Shown: positions 41,456-53,817 of the stretch, piece after piece
Layout of the letters: each line of letters opens with the position of its first letter
How positions within the stretch are numbered: position 1 is the first letter of the stretch
Assembly: GCF_018130215.1 (NCBI RefSeq)
Contig: NZ_JAFCKQ010000024.1
Span: forward strand, 44,084-108,083
Length of the DNA stretch: 64,000 nucleotides
Source: Bradyrhizobium jicamae
Lineage (GTDB): Bacteria > Pseudomonadota > Alphaproteobacteria > Rhizobiales > Xanthobacteraceae
Direction: 5' to 3'
Notes under the pieces: generated by a model
Database searches by the model: none
Told to the model about the DNA's origin: nothing
The model's input: only the letters and a program-made list of their open reading frames with translations
Made by a program: the position numbers and the translations under genes

Positions 41456-44167
41456 TCAGGCAGCGTTCTCGACCCCGTCGGCGGCCAGCAAGGTGCGCAG
41501 ATCCCGCGCGGGAACCGGCCGACTGAACAGATAGCCCTGCATCTGCGTGCAACCGAGCATCTGTACCGTATCGCGCTGCTGGTCGGTCTCGACGCCTTCG
41601 GCGGTCGTGATCATGTTGCGGTCGGCTGCGATCGAGACCACCGCGCGGATGATCGAGGCCGAGCTGGTGTTACGGGTGACTTCCTTGACGAAGCTGCGGT
41701 CGATCTTGATCTTGTCGAACGGGAAGCGTTGCAGATATTGCAGCGACGAGTAGCCCGTTCCGAAATCGTCGAGCGCGATGTGGACGCCGAGCGCACGCAA
41801 CTGGCCGAGCATCACCAGCGCTGCATCGTCGTCGGCAATCAGCACCGCCTCGGTGATCTCGAGCTCGAGCCGGCGCGGATCGAGCCCGCTCTCGGCGAGC
41901 GCGCCGGCGACCTTCAGCGCCAGGGTTTCCGACTTGAACTGGACCGGCGAGACGTTGACCGCGAGGCGCACATGCGCCGGCCAGGCCGCCGCCTCGATGC
42001 AGGCGGTGCGCAGAACCCACAGCCCGATGTCCTCGATCAGGCCGGTCTCCTCGGCCACCGGCACGAACTCCGCCGGCGAAATCATGCCGCGCACCGGATG
42101 CCGCCAGCGCAGCAGCGCCTCGCAGCCGGTCACCTCGTCGCTGCGCAGGTCGACCAGCGGCTGGTAATGCAGCTCGAAGGCGTTCTCGGCGAGCGCGGTC
42201 CGCAGATCCGCCTCCAGCTCGCGGCGCAGATTGGCATGCCGCTCCATTGCGGGATCGAAGAAGCGATGGGTCCTGCGGCCGGCCGCCTTGGCGGCATACA
42301 TGGCAAGGTCGGCGCATTTGAGCAGGCCGAACAGATCGGAGGCGTGGCGCGGTGCAACCGCGATCCCGATGCTCGCATCGCTCGACAGGCGATGGCCATG
42401 GCAGTCGAACGGCGCGCGCAACGCCTGATAGATCCGCGCCACGAGGTCGCCGACGTTGTCGTCCGACGTGATGTCGTGCTGGACGATGGCGAACTCGTCG
42501 CCACCGAGACGCGCGATGAAGTCGTTCGGTCCGGCCGACTGACGGAGCTTCTCGGCAACCTGCCTCAGGAATTCGTCGCCGATCTGATGGCCCAGCGTGT
42601 CGTTGATCCGCTTGAACTCGTCGACATCGATATAGTGAATTGCGAACTCGCGCTGGGCGGTCGCCAGCAGCAGCTCTTCCGCATGACGCTGGAACAGCGT
42701 GCGGTTCGGCAGATTGGTCAAGGCATCATAATGCGCAAGATGCTCGATCTGCGCCTGCACGCGCCGCCCCTCGGTCACGTCTTCGAGCGTGGTCGCCCAG
42801 CCGCCATCGGGCGAGCGCTTGTAGATCAGGTGGATGTTGCGGCCGTCGGGCGTCGTGATCACGGTGTCCTGCACGTCGTCACCGTGACGATTGGTGAACC
42901 GCGCGCAATACTCGTCGACATCGCCGACGAAGGAGCCGGTCGCCTGCCGGTGCAGGATCAGGTCGCGCAGGTGGCATCCCGGCTTCGCCACCTCGGGCGA
43001 AATGCCGAACATGTCGATGTATTGCTGGTTGCAGATCACCAGTCGCGCGGAGGCATCGAACAGCAGCAGCCCCTGCGTCATGTTGTTGATGGCGGTGTCG
43101 AGGTGCTGGCTCTTCTCGGACAGGCGGCGCTGCGCCGCATCGTGCTGGCGCTGCAGCTGGCGCACGATCAGGAAGATCGTGACGATGACGATCAGCACGG
43201 CGAGAACCGCGGCGAAGAACTGCAGCTTGGTCTGGGCGCGCCAGTCCTCCAACGCACTGGACGTCCTCGTCGTCGCAACAATCAGGATCGGGAAGTGCGA
43301 CAGCGACCGGACGGCACCGACCTTGTCCTCTCCCGATGCGGTGAGGAAACGGCCCGACGTGTTGCCGCCGAGCGCCAGCACTTTCCGGAATAGCGGCTGA
43401 TCGACGATGTTGCGGCCTACGATGCCGGCATCCTGCGGATATCGGGCGAGGATGGTGCCGTCGCGATGAATCATCGAGATCGTGGTGTCGCCATCCAGCG
43501 CCAGCGACGCCACGAAGTCCTCGAAATGGCTCGGCTCGACACCGCGGCTGGCAAAACCGATGATCTCGCCATTGCGCCCCGTGATCTTGCGCGCGAAGAT
43601 CGTGGTCCAGTTGCCGGTCACCCTGCTCATCGCGGGCTCGACGATCACCTGCGACGTGGACCGCCCGGAGGTGAACTCCTGGAAATAGCGCCGGTCGAAG
43701 ATGTTGACATCGGGCACCGGCCACATCTCGGACGAGTTGATCAGCCATCCCTTGGCATTGAACAGATTGAGGCCACCGACGTGCGGCAAGGTCGCCAGGC
43801 GGGTGCGCAGCATCTCGTGCACACTCAGCAGCGACATGGCCTTCTCGAACTGATCGGCGGTCTCGATCCGGCCATCCTGCAGGTAGTTCACGACATCATC
43901 GTGGACACGCTGGAGATCACCGAGTTGCTGGTCGAAATGCCGCGACAGCAGCAGCGCCGTGTTGTCGAGCTCGCGTTCGGACACCTCCAGTGCGCGCTCG
44001 CGATACTGCAAGGCGAGATAGCCGGTGCCGAGCGCGATCGCCAGCACCAGCAGCGCAGCACTGAGCACGAGCCACTGGATGGCTCCCATCCGTGCGGCGC
44101 GTAGCACACCGTCTAGCGACGGCCACCGGTGATCCGGCATTTTGCCGTTCGTTGAACGAATTGACAT
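41456..44167 (-). CDS. membrane-bound GGDEF-EAL cyclic-di-GMP protein
   Basis: 903 residues. A transmembrane segment (about 30-52), a periplasmic dCache-like sensor (about 55-310) and a second transmembrane segment (about 315-335, FFAAVLAVLIVIVTIFLIV) precede a PAS domain (about 355-470). The GGDEF motif is intact at residues 555-559 (RLGGDEF) and EAL at 683-685 (CEALLRW), with DDFGTGYSSL and the late EGVET. Both synthesis and hydrolysis of c-di-GMP are possible by motif. An external ligand is presumably sensed in the periplasm. Confidence 0.93.
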   Translation of the reverse strand: MSIRSTNGKMPDHRWPSLDGVLRAARMGAIQWLVLSAALLVLAIALGTGYLALQYRERALEVSERELDNTALLLSRHFDQQLGDLQRVHDDVVNYLQDGRIETADQFEKAMSLLSVHEMLRTRLATLPHVGGLNLFNAKGWLINSSEMWPVPDVNIFDRRYFQEFTSGRSTSQVIVEPAMSRVTGNWTTIFARKITGRNGEIIGFASRGVEPSHFEDFVASLALDGDTTISMIHRDGTILARYPQDAGIVGRNIVDQPLFRKVLALGGNTSGRFLTASGEDKVGAVRSLSHFPILIVATTRTSSALEDWRAQTKLQFFAAVLAVLIVIVTIFLIVRQLQRQHDAAQRRLSEKSQHLDTAINNMTQGLLLFDASARLVICNQQYIDMFGISPEVAKPGCHLRDLILHRQATGSFVGDVDEYCARFTNRHGDDVQDTVITTPDGRNIHLIYKRSPDGGWATTLEDVTEGRRVQAQIEHLAHYDALTNLPNRTLFQRHAEELLLATAQREFAIHYIDVDEFKRINDTLGHQIGDEFLRQVAEKLRQSAGPNDFIARLGGDEFAIVQHDITSDDNVGDLVARIYQALRAPFDCHGHRLSSDASIGIAVAPRHASDLFGLLKCADLAMYAAKAAGRRTHRFFDPAMERHANLRRELEADLRTALAENAFELHYQPLVDLRSDEVTGCEALLRWRHPVRGMISPAEFVPVAEETGLIEDIGLWVLRTACIEAAAWPAHVRLAVNVSPVQFKSETLALKVAGALAESGLDPRRLELEITEAVLIADDDAALVMLGQLRALGVHIALDDFGTGYSSLQYLQRFPFDKIKIDRSFVKEVTRNTSSASIIRAVVSIAADRNMITTAEGVETDQQRDTVQMLGCTQMQGYLFSRPVPARDLRTLLAADGVENAA

Positions 44168-44289
44168 TTTCCTGCCCTTGCGGGTGCCCTTCTAGGGCAA
44201 GACAACCCAAGGGTCGGTTAGGAAAACCAGTTATCGGACGGTTAAGCGCAATGCACAGGCCGGCGCGCAATCGGTCCGGCCCGATGCCG

Positions 44290-44811
44290 TCAGGAGGCCG
44301 CTGCTTTGGCGTCCTTCAGGCTGCACTCGATCAGCGCACCTTCGATGGTGAAGCGGGAAAACGGCGACAACGGCGTTTCGGCCTTGAGCGCCGCAAAGAA
44401 TTGCGAGTCGCCCGGGCTCTTCAGGAAGAACCGGATATGGCTCGCCGCCAGTGCGTCCCGCGACAGCCAGACCACGCCGGAAAACAGCGCCACCAGCACC
44501 TGGGCGTAGTCACCGGCAGCGGCAAGGCCGAGGTCATAGATCGGGGAGACATTGACGAAGCGGGCGCTCAGCGCCGGCGTCGGATATTTGCTCATCAGCA
44601 TGCGCCGGACCTGGCAGAGCGCGTGGACGCGCGCGGCGTCGGCCAGGTAGTAGAGGCCCTGGCTGTCGCCCTCCTTGGAGGTGAGCGCATCGATGACGGC
44701 GTTGCCGCCAAAGGTGGCAAATTCCTCGCCGACGCCTTCAGCGTCCTTCTTCCATTGTGCCTTGATGTTACGCCAGGACCGCTCGGGATCCTTGAGTGGC
44801 AAAAGCCGCAT
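44290..44811 (-). CDS. conserved hypothetical protein
   Basis: 173 residues without signal or membrane segments. Central helices GLYYLADAARVHALCQVRRM and VNVSPIYDLGLAAAGDYAQV are followed by WLSRDALAASHIRFFLKSPG. The codon bias is native. Its start faces the small membrane gene at 45054. I recognise no domain; it could be a rhizobial lineage-specific protein. Confidence 0.65.
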   Translation of the reverse strand: MRLLPLKDPERSWRNIKAQWKKDAEGVGEEFATFGGNAVIDALTSKEGDSQGLYYLADAARVHALCQVRRMLMSKYPTPALSARFVNVSPIYDLGLAAAGDYAQVLVALFSGVVWLSRDALAASHIRFFLKSPGDSQFFAALKAETPLSPFSRFTIEGALIECSLKDAKAAAS

Positions 44812-45053
44812 GGTGAACCGGCGGTTAGCGCGAGGCAGTGATCGCAGTGATATTATGTCGCAGCTCTTAAACGTTTGCTTACGGCGGTAGCCCGGTCCGA
44901 TGATGCCTCATCGCCCCTCCGCGTTGGCACAGCGAACCGATTTATCGCGCCTTCGCTGCATGGCATCCGCACTGCTCGCATGACGCGAGATGGATGTTCC
45001 GATCCGGCCGTGGTCAGATGACAACGTGGTTAGGACGAAGGACCCGCCGTTCG

Positions 45054-45281
45054 ATGGATGCACTCACGCTGTTTGGATTGTTCGCCGTCACCATGATGCT
45101 CGTGTGCTATGCGGCCGAAGATCGCAGCCCGTGGTTCATCCTGGCATTTTCGGCCGCATGCGCACTCGGCTCGGTCTACGGATTCCTGCAAGGCGCATGG
45201 CCGTTCGGCCTGGTCGAAGCGATCTGGGCCGTGATCGCCGCGCGCCGATGGCTCGCACGGCGCGGCGCGACGAGCGTATAA
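45054..45281 (+). CDS. small two-helix membrane protein
   Basis: 75 residues from ATG 45054 (GAAGGA upstream). LTLFGLFAVTMMLVCYAAED and WFILAFSAACALGSVYGFLQ are membrane helices, and a third weaker one (WPFGLVEAIWAVIAARRWLA) ends in a basic tail. No family beyond small rhizobial membrane proteins. Confidence 0.6.
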   Translation: MDALTLFGLFAVTMMLVCYAAEDRSPWFILAFSAACALGSVYGFLQGAWPFGLVEAIWAVIAARRWLARRGATSV

Positions 45282-45355
45282 CGTTATAGTATTCGCAGCG
45301 ATGTCGTCGCGACCGCGCGCTTGAATGCGCATCGTCGCGGCGCTAATGAAGCCGC

Positions 45356-45724
45356 ATGGACGCTTCGCCCGCCGCTCGTCGATCTTCCTCGCGCAAATCC
45401 GGATCGCGCCGTTGGCGCGGCCTGCTCGCGGGATTGATTTCACTGGCGCTGGTGTTGTCGTTCTTCCATGGCTGGACATCCGACGGCGACGACGATGCCG
45501 CACCCACCGTCTCCATCGCGCAGTCGATCGGCGACACGGGCGGCAAGGCTCCGGCCCATCCGGCGACACTGCACGGCGATCACTGCCTGACGCACGTCGC
45601 TTACCCGGTTCCGCAGGACACCGCATTCCCGATCGCGTATGCGCTCCACACCTATGGTGAAGTCAGCAAGCAGCTGCCTGCATCTGCCGACCGTCTCTCT
45701 CCGTTCAAGCCGCCCCGCGCCTGA
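45356..45724 (+). CDS. small anchored protein upstream of the metal efflux genes
   Basis: 122 residues: basic N-terminus, one transmembrane helix (LLAGLISLALVLSFFHGW) and a periplasmic tail of about 80 residues with LHGDHCLTHVAYPVP, a His/Cys cluster that might bind metal. Lies 113 bases before the membrane-fusion protein gene on the same strand, so a link with the pump is inferred. No named family. Confidence 0.65.
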   Translation: MDASPAARRSSSRKSGSRRWRGLLAGLISLALVLSFFHGWTSDGDDDAAPTVSIAQSIGDTGGKAPAHPATLHGDHCLTHVAYPVPQDTAFPIAYALHTYGEVSKQLPASADRLSPFKPPRA

Positions 45725-45837
45725 TCCGGGCGGCATGACCGTTCGCGTCGCGCTGTCGCGAGGCAGCGGACGCATTTCCGCACATATCGATGTTGCGACA
45801 GCGCAAGGCCTTCGCCGCGCGTTGTGGAGAGGCGCAG

Positions 45838-47053
45838 ATGAAACGAATTGCTGTGTTTTTTGCTGGCGTTGCCGCCGGCGCCGGTTTGATCGTGCTTGTG
45901 GCCCGATGGATCGGCTGGCCGGTGTCATTCCCGGTCACGGTACAGCAGACTGCAACGCCGAGTGTCGCAAAGGCCGACGCCAAACACCCGGCCCCCGGAC
46001 ACATCGAACTGAGCGAGGATCAGCTTCGGGAAGCCGGCATCACGCTCGCGCAAGCCGGCGGCGGCATGCTGAAACGCCACTTCCTCGCGCCGGGATCGCT
46101 GATCCCCGACGCCGATCACATCGGCCGCGTCTCGGTCCGCGTGCTGGCGACGGTAACGGAGCTGCGCAAGCGCCTCGGCGACAGCGTCGAGAAGGGTGAG
46201 ATCGTCGCGGCCATCGAAAGCCGCGAGGTGGCCGACGCCAAGAGCGAATACCTCGCCGCACGGCTGACCAACGACCTGCAACAGACGCTCTACGCGAGAC
46301 AGATGACCCTGGTCGAGAGCCGCGCCGTCTCGGAGAACGAATTCCTGCGCACGCGGCTGAGTGCGAACGACGCCCAGATCAAGCTCGACGGCGCGCGGCA
46401 GAAGCTATTTGCGCTGGGCTTGTCGGAGGGCGAGATCGCCGACCTGCCGAACCAGCCCCCGGAGAGCCTGCGTACCCAGTTCCTGCGCTCACCGATCGCG
46501 GGCCGCGTCTCCGAACGGCGTGTCGATCTCGGCGGATTGATCGGCCGCGAGGGCCAGGAGAGCGAGCTGTTCGTCATCGTCAACCTCGACGACATCTGGG
46601 TCGATCTCGCGGTGTCTCCCGAAGACATCGGCGCCGTCCACGAAGGCGTCACGGTCAGGATTCGCGCGGTCGGAACCGAGAACGAGGCCAGCGCCAACGT
46701 CATTTTCGTCAGTCCCCTGCTCGACCGCGAAACGCGTAACGCGCGGGTGATCGCGACCCTGCCCAACATGGATCACCGCTGGAAACCCGGCACCTTCGTC
46801 ACCGCGGAAGTCCCGCTTGGCGGGGCGCCGTCGACCGTGATCGTTCCCAAGAAGGCGCTGCAAACCATCAAGGGCGCACCGACCGTGTTCGTCCGCGATG
46901 CGGACGGCTTTGAAGCGAGGTCCGTGCGCACCGGCCGCGAGGACGACGACGATATCGAGATCCTGGCCGGCCTCGCCGGCGGCGAGACCATCGCGCTCGA
47001 CAACACGTTCACGCTGAAGGCCGAACTCGAGAAGGATGACGCGGAGCACGACC

Positions 47054-47061
<8 letters not shown>
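45838..47061 (+). CDS. RND efflux periplasmic adaptor (CzcB-like)
   Basis: 407 residues from ATG 45838 behind GAGAGG; upstream codons in frame are not conserved. Signal anchor AVFFAGVAAGAGLIVLVARW. Membrane-fusion features: RVLATVTELRKRLGDSVEKG (lipoyl half), a hairpin region (YLAARLTNDLQQTLYARQMT), the second lipoyl half FLRSPIAGRVSERRVDLGG and the beta-barrel LDDIWVDLAVSPEDIGAV. Joins inner-membrane RND and outer-membrane channel. C-terminus is Asp/His rich (DDAEHDHD). Overlaps the start of the RND gene. Confidence 0.9.
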
Positions 47062-50278
<3,217 letters not shown>

Positions 50279-50282
50279 TCGC

Positions 50283-50864
50283 TTACATCATCCCGATGTC
50301 GAACACGTTGGGCAGCTGCGCCGCGAGCGGCAGCGCGGTGGCGCCGACCAGCGTCGCAACCATTGCCGCCAGCGCGCGACCCGAGCGGCGCTTGCCGCGC
50401 ATCTGGCTCGCGATCCACTCCAGCACCTTGCTGTCCATCTTGGTCGCCTGCGCCGGCGCCCAGTCCTCGAGATCGGTATCGGGCGACAGCGCCACGTCGC
50501 GCGGCGGAACCGGCAGGCCGGACTCCGAGGCCGCATGATGGGCAACCGCCTTGGCCAGCAGATCGTCGAACCGGCCCTCATCGCTGCGCTCGGCAGCGGC
50601 CTCGTTGATCTCGAACAGTGCCTCGACCTCGGCCCGGCTGACCGGCTGATGCGCCACCGCGGCCGCCATCAGGATCCGCGCGCACCAGGCGGCGTCATCG
50701 GCGTCGAGCGAGCGGGAGAAATGGATGCGGCCCCTTGTGGTCGGGCCTTCGCCGGTGATGACGCCGTCGCGCACGATGGTCAGCGCATGGGCGGCGGTCT
50801 TGCGGCAGGATGGTTGCAACGCACCGCTGAGAGCCTCAGCGGTCTTGGTACTTGGGGTAGACAT
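50283..50864 (-). CDS. conserved hypothetical protein with C-terminal membrane anchor
   Basis: 193 residues from ATG 50864. Soluble helical region with PTTRGRIHFSRSLDADDAAW and VSRAEVEALFEINEAA; its last ~35 residues (RALAAMVATLVGATALPLAA) form a single tail-anchor helix. EF-hand-like acidic runs are absent. No family recognised. Convergent with czcA, gap of four bases. Confidence 0.65.
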   Translation of the reverse strand: MSTPSTKTAEALSGALQPSCRKTAAHALTIVRDGVITGEGPTTRGRIHFSRSLDADDAAWCARILMAAAVAHQPVSRAEVEALFEINEAAAERSDEGRFDDLLAKAVAHHAASESGLPVPPRDVALSPDTDLEDWAPAQATKMDSKVLEWIASQMRGKRRSGRALAAMVATLVGATALPLAAQLPNVFDIGMM

Positions 50865-50879
50865 AGTGGGGACTTTCAA

Positions 50880-51182
50880 TTCCTATCTTAGGCCAGCTTT
50901 TCCATGCGGGCGTAAACGAGTGGTTACCGATTCGGAACTTGCGTTCCGAGATTTTTAGATGGTTGCTATTTAGTCGATGGGAACCCTGTCATGGTTCGGT
51001 CGTATAGCAGCCGGGCCGGCGTGATGGCGGTGATAAACGGCATTATCTGGGCATTTCCAGGCTTTTACCGTCGCATCCGATATTTCGTCGCAGGATCAAG
51101 GATCAAAACAAGTTGCGCGGAATTCCTTCCTCAAAGAGAATGATTTCGCCTTTTTTCTTAACCCTGTTCCCTTGCGCCTTGC
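50880..51182. other. AT-richer spacer upstream of the peroxiredoxin gene
   Basis: Noticeably less GC than neighbouring DNA, with TTTTTTC and AAAACAAG stretches and no convincing frame. It must hold promoters for the gene at 50283 (minus) and part of the control region for the peroxiredoxin (plus). I see no repeat family member. Confidence 0.45.
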
Positions 51183-51203
51183 CGCCTCCTATACTGAGGC
51201 GGA
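51183..51203 (+). promoter_or_regulatory. inverted repeat around a -10-like element upstream of peroxiredoxin
   Basis: CCGCCTC (51183-51189) and GAGGCGG (51197-51203) are perfect 7-base inverted copies separated by CTATACT. TATACT resembles a -10 box (TTCCCT lies 17 bases before it). The dyad sits about 48 bases upstream of the peroxiredoxin ATG and could be an operator overlapping its promoter. Confidence 0.4.
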
Positions 51204-51250
51204 CGCTAGACGCAAATTACTCAACAATTTCAACAACATGAGGTAGGATT

Positions 51251-51910
51251 ATGCCCCTCCCGATCGGCGCGACCGCTCCCGACTTCGAAGCCCAGACCAC
51301 CGAGGGAAAGATCAAGTTCCACGACTGGATCGGAAGCAGCTGGGCCCTGCTGTTCTCGCATCCCAAGGACTTCACCCCGGTCTGCACCACCGAGCTCGGC
51401 GCCCTGGCCAAGCTGAAGCCCGAATTCGACAAGCGTGGGGTCAAGCTCATGGGCCTGTCGGTCGATCCGGTCGACCGCCACGCCAAATGGTCCGATGACA
51501 TCAAGGAAACCCAGGGCGCGGCGCCGAACTACCCGATGATCGGCGACACCGACTTCAACGTCTCGATGCTCTACGAGATGCTGCCGGCGTCGACCTCCGG
51601 TGATCCCCTCACCCGCACGCCGGCCGACAACCAGACGGTCCGCAACGTGTTCGTGATCGGCCCCGACAAGAAGATCAAGCTGGTGATGGTCTATCCGATG
51701 ACCACGGGCCGGAACTTCCAGGAGATCCTGCGCTCGATCGACTCGCTGCAGATGACCGCCAAGCATCGCGTCGCCACCCCCGCCGACTGGAAGCAGGGCG
51801 AGGACGTGATCATCGCGGGCTCGGTCAGCGACGACGAGGCCAAGACCATCTACCCGCAGGGCTGGAAGGCACCGAAGCCGTACATTCGCATCGTGCCGCA
51901 GCCGAAATAG
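51251..51910 (+). CDS. 1-Cys peroxiredoxin (Prx6 type)
   Basis: 219 residues, typical for the Prx6 group. The peroxidatic Cys45 is in FTPVCTTELG; the group-specific C-terminal domain (VATPADWKQGEDVIIAGSVS, YPQGWKAPKPYIRIV) is present. A resolving Cys is not needed. It reduces hydroperoxides in the cytoplasm. AGGTAGG precedes the ATG. A perfect terminator follows. Expression control is suggested by the inverted repeat upstream. Confidence 0.94.
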   Translation: MPLPIGATAPDFEAQTTEGKIKFHDWIGSSWALLFSHPKDFTPVCTTELGALAKLKPEFDKRGVKLMGLSVDPVDRHAKWSDDIKETQGAAPNYPMIGDTDFNVSMLYEMLPASTSGDPLTRTPADNQTVRNVFVIGPDKKIKLVMVYPMTTGRNFQEILRSIDSLQMTAKHRVATPADWKQGEDVIIAGSVSDDEAKTIYPQGWKAPKPYIRIVPQPK

Positions 51911-51929
51911 CACCGACCCGCAATCAACG

Positions 51930-51960
51930 GTCCGGCGGTCGACAACGCCGCCGGACTTTC
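51930..51960 (+). terminator. intrinsic terminator of the peroxiredoxin gene
   Basis: GTCCGGCGG (51930-51938) and CCGCCGGAC (51948-51956) form a perfect 9-bp stem with a 9-base loop and are followed by TTTC. A second short dyad GCGCCCC/GGGGCGC at 51961-51977 lies before the convergent chemoreceptor gene end. Confidence 0.8.
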
Positions 51961-51981
51961 GCGCCCCGTCGGGGCGCAACG

Positions 51982-53718
51982 TTACGCTGCGCGTACGCCG
52001 TCGAGGAATTTCCCGACCTCCGCTTTCAGATGCAGGCTCTCGCTCGATAGCGCCTGGGCCGACTCGAATATCCGGCTCGAGGCCTCGCCGGTTTCGGTCG
52101 CGCCCTGGGCCGCGTTGCGCACATTGGCGGCGACCTCGGAGGTTCCGCTCGCCGCAGCGCGGACGCTCTGGGCGATGTTGGCCGTTGCACCGCGCTGCTG
52201 CTCGACCGCGGCCGAGATCGAGGTCGCGATATCGCTGATCCGCTCGATGGTGCCGCCGATCGCCTTGATCGCGCCCACCGATTCCTCCGTCGCCGTCTGC
52301 ATCTGGGCGATCTGGCTGGAAATCTCCTCGGTGGCCTTCGCGGTCTGGCCGGCCAGGGTCTTCACCTCCTGCGCCACGACCGCAAAACCGCGGCCGGCAT
52401 CGCCGGCGCGCGCCGCCTCGATGGTGGCGTTGAGCGCCAGCAGGTTGGTCTGCTCGGCGATCGAGGTGATCAGCTTGACGACATCGCCGATCCGGGCGCC
52501 CGCCTCCGACAGTTCGGTGATCCGCGCGTCGGTCGCATTGGCCTGCCTCACCGCCTCGGCCGTAATCCCGTTGGACTCCTGCACGCGGCGGGTGATCTCG
52601 GCGATCGAGCTCGACAGTTCATCGGAAGCCGCAGCCGCGCTGCGCACGTGCTCGGATGCGAGTTCCGAGGCGCTTGCCGATTGCTGCGACAATCCGGCCG
52701 TGGTCCGCGCCGTCTCGGTCAACTGTCGCGCGACGCGCTCGAACTCGCTGGAGGAGTTCATCACGTGGTCGATGATGCCGCCGACACCGGCCTGGAATTC
52801 GTCGACGAAACTGCGGAGCTCGGCCTTGCGCTGCTCGGCTGCGGCCGCAGCGGCCGCGCTCTGCTCGTCACGCAGCCTGCGCCGCTCGAGCGAATTGCTC
52901 TTGAACACCGCCACCGTGCGCGCGATCTCGCCGATCTCGTCGACACGGTCGTCACAGGAGATCGCGACGTCGTTGTTGCCGTTGGCGATCGCCGTCAGGG
53001 ATGCCGTGACCGAGGTCAGCGGCTTCGTCACCCGACGCACCAGCAGCATGGTCAGGAGCAACACCAGCAGCACGGCGACGCCGGCGGCGATCGCCATGTT
53101 GCGCAGCGCTTCCGTGAGCATGGCGTCAAGCTGCTCCATCGCGATGCCGACATAGAGCACCCCGATCACCTTCCCGGCCGGATCGACCACCGGGTAATAG
53201 GCCGTCATAAACGACTTGCCGAACAGATTGGCTGGTCCCCTGTAGGCCTCGCCGCGCCGCAACGCCGCCTGGCCGGGGTGGTCGGACGCAAGCTGGGTTC
53301 CGACGGCGCGGTCGCCGTTCTCCTTCCTGACGTTGGTGGAACGGCGCACGAACTGGCCGCTCGCATCGTCATAGACGAACAGCGTCGCATTGCCGCCGAC
53401 ATAGGAGACCGCCCGATCCACGATCGCATGGTCCTTGAACTCAGGCATCCGCGGCGCTTCGGCACGAACGACGACGCCATCCTTCAGCGTGATCCTGGCA
53501 TCGGCAAAGCTCTCGCCGAACGCCAGCGCCAGCGTGCGGAGGTTGACCTCGACGTCGCGCCGCGCCCGGTCGGCGAATTCCAGCGACAACGACCAGTAGG
53601 CCGCCCCCACCACCAGCGCGGTGTTGACCGCGATCAGGAGAAAGGCGCTTACCACTGCCTTGGTGCCGAGCCGGAGCTGCAGCGAAGGCAGGTATTTCCC
53701 AATCGACTTTGCGGTCAT
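51982..53718 (-). CDS. methyl-accepting chemotaxis protein (chemoreceptor)
   Basis: 578 residues from ATG 53718. The frame is open much further upstream across the photolyase and exporter genes, but only as antisense. TM1 (about 20-40), a Cache-like periplasmic domain (about 41-205, with KSFMTAYYPVVDPAGKVIGV typical of single Cache 3), TM2 (about 210-232), HAMP (about 233-285), and a signalling domain with EQTNLLALNATIEAARAGDA. No CheR-binding pentapeptide at the C-terminus. Links an external solute to the motor. Confidence 0.92.
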   Translation of the reverse strand: MTAKSIGKYLPSLQLRLGTKAVVSAFLLIAVNTALVVGAAYWSLSLEFADRARRDVEVNLRTLALAFGESFADARITLKDGVVVRAEAPRMPEFKDHAIVDRAVSYVGGNATLFVYDDASGQFVRRSTNVRKENGDRAVGTQLASDHPGQAALRRGEAYRGPANLFGKSFMTAYYPVVDPAGKVIGVLYVGIAMEQLDAMLTEALRNMAIAAGVAVLLVLLLTMLLVRRVTKPLTSVTASLTAIANGNNDVAISCDDRVDEIGEIARTVAVFKSNSLERRRLRDEQSAAAAAAAEQRKAELRSFVDEFQAGVGGIIDHVMNSSSEFERVARQLTETARTTAGLSQQSASASELASEHVRSAAAASDELSSSIAEITRRVQESNGITAEAVRQANATDARITELSEAGARIGDVVKLITSIAEQTNLLALNATIEAARAGDAGRGFAVVAQEVKTLAGQTAKATEEISSQIAQMQTATEESVGAIKAIGGTIERISDIATSISAAVEQQRGATANIAQSVRAAASGTSEVAANVRNAAQGATETGEASSRIFESAQALSSESLHLKAEVGKFLDGVRAA

Positions 53719-53817
53719 GAAGAAAGCCCCGTAAAAACCTGATACATGGCTGGTTTTCTTTACGATGGCATTAACGGTATTCGGTTCGGGGTAACCCTTG
53801 CCGAAACGAAACGCTGA

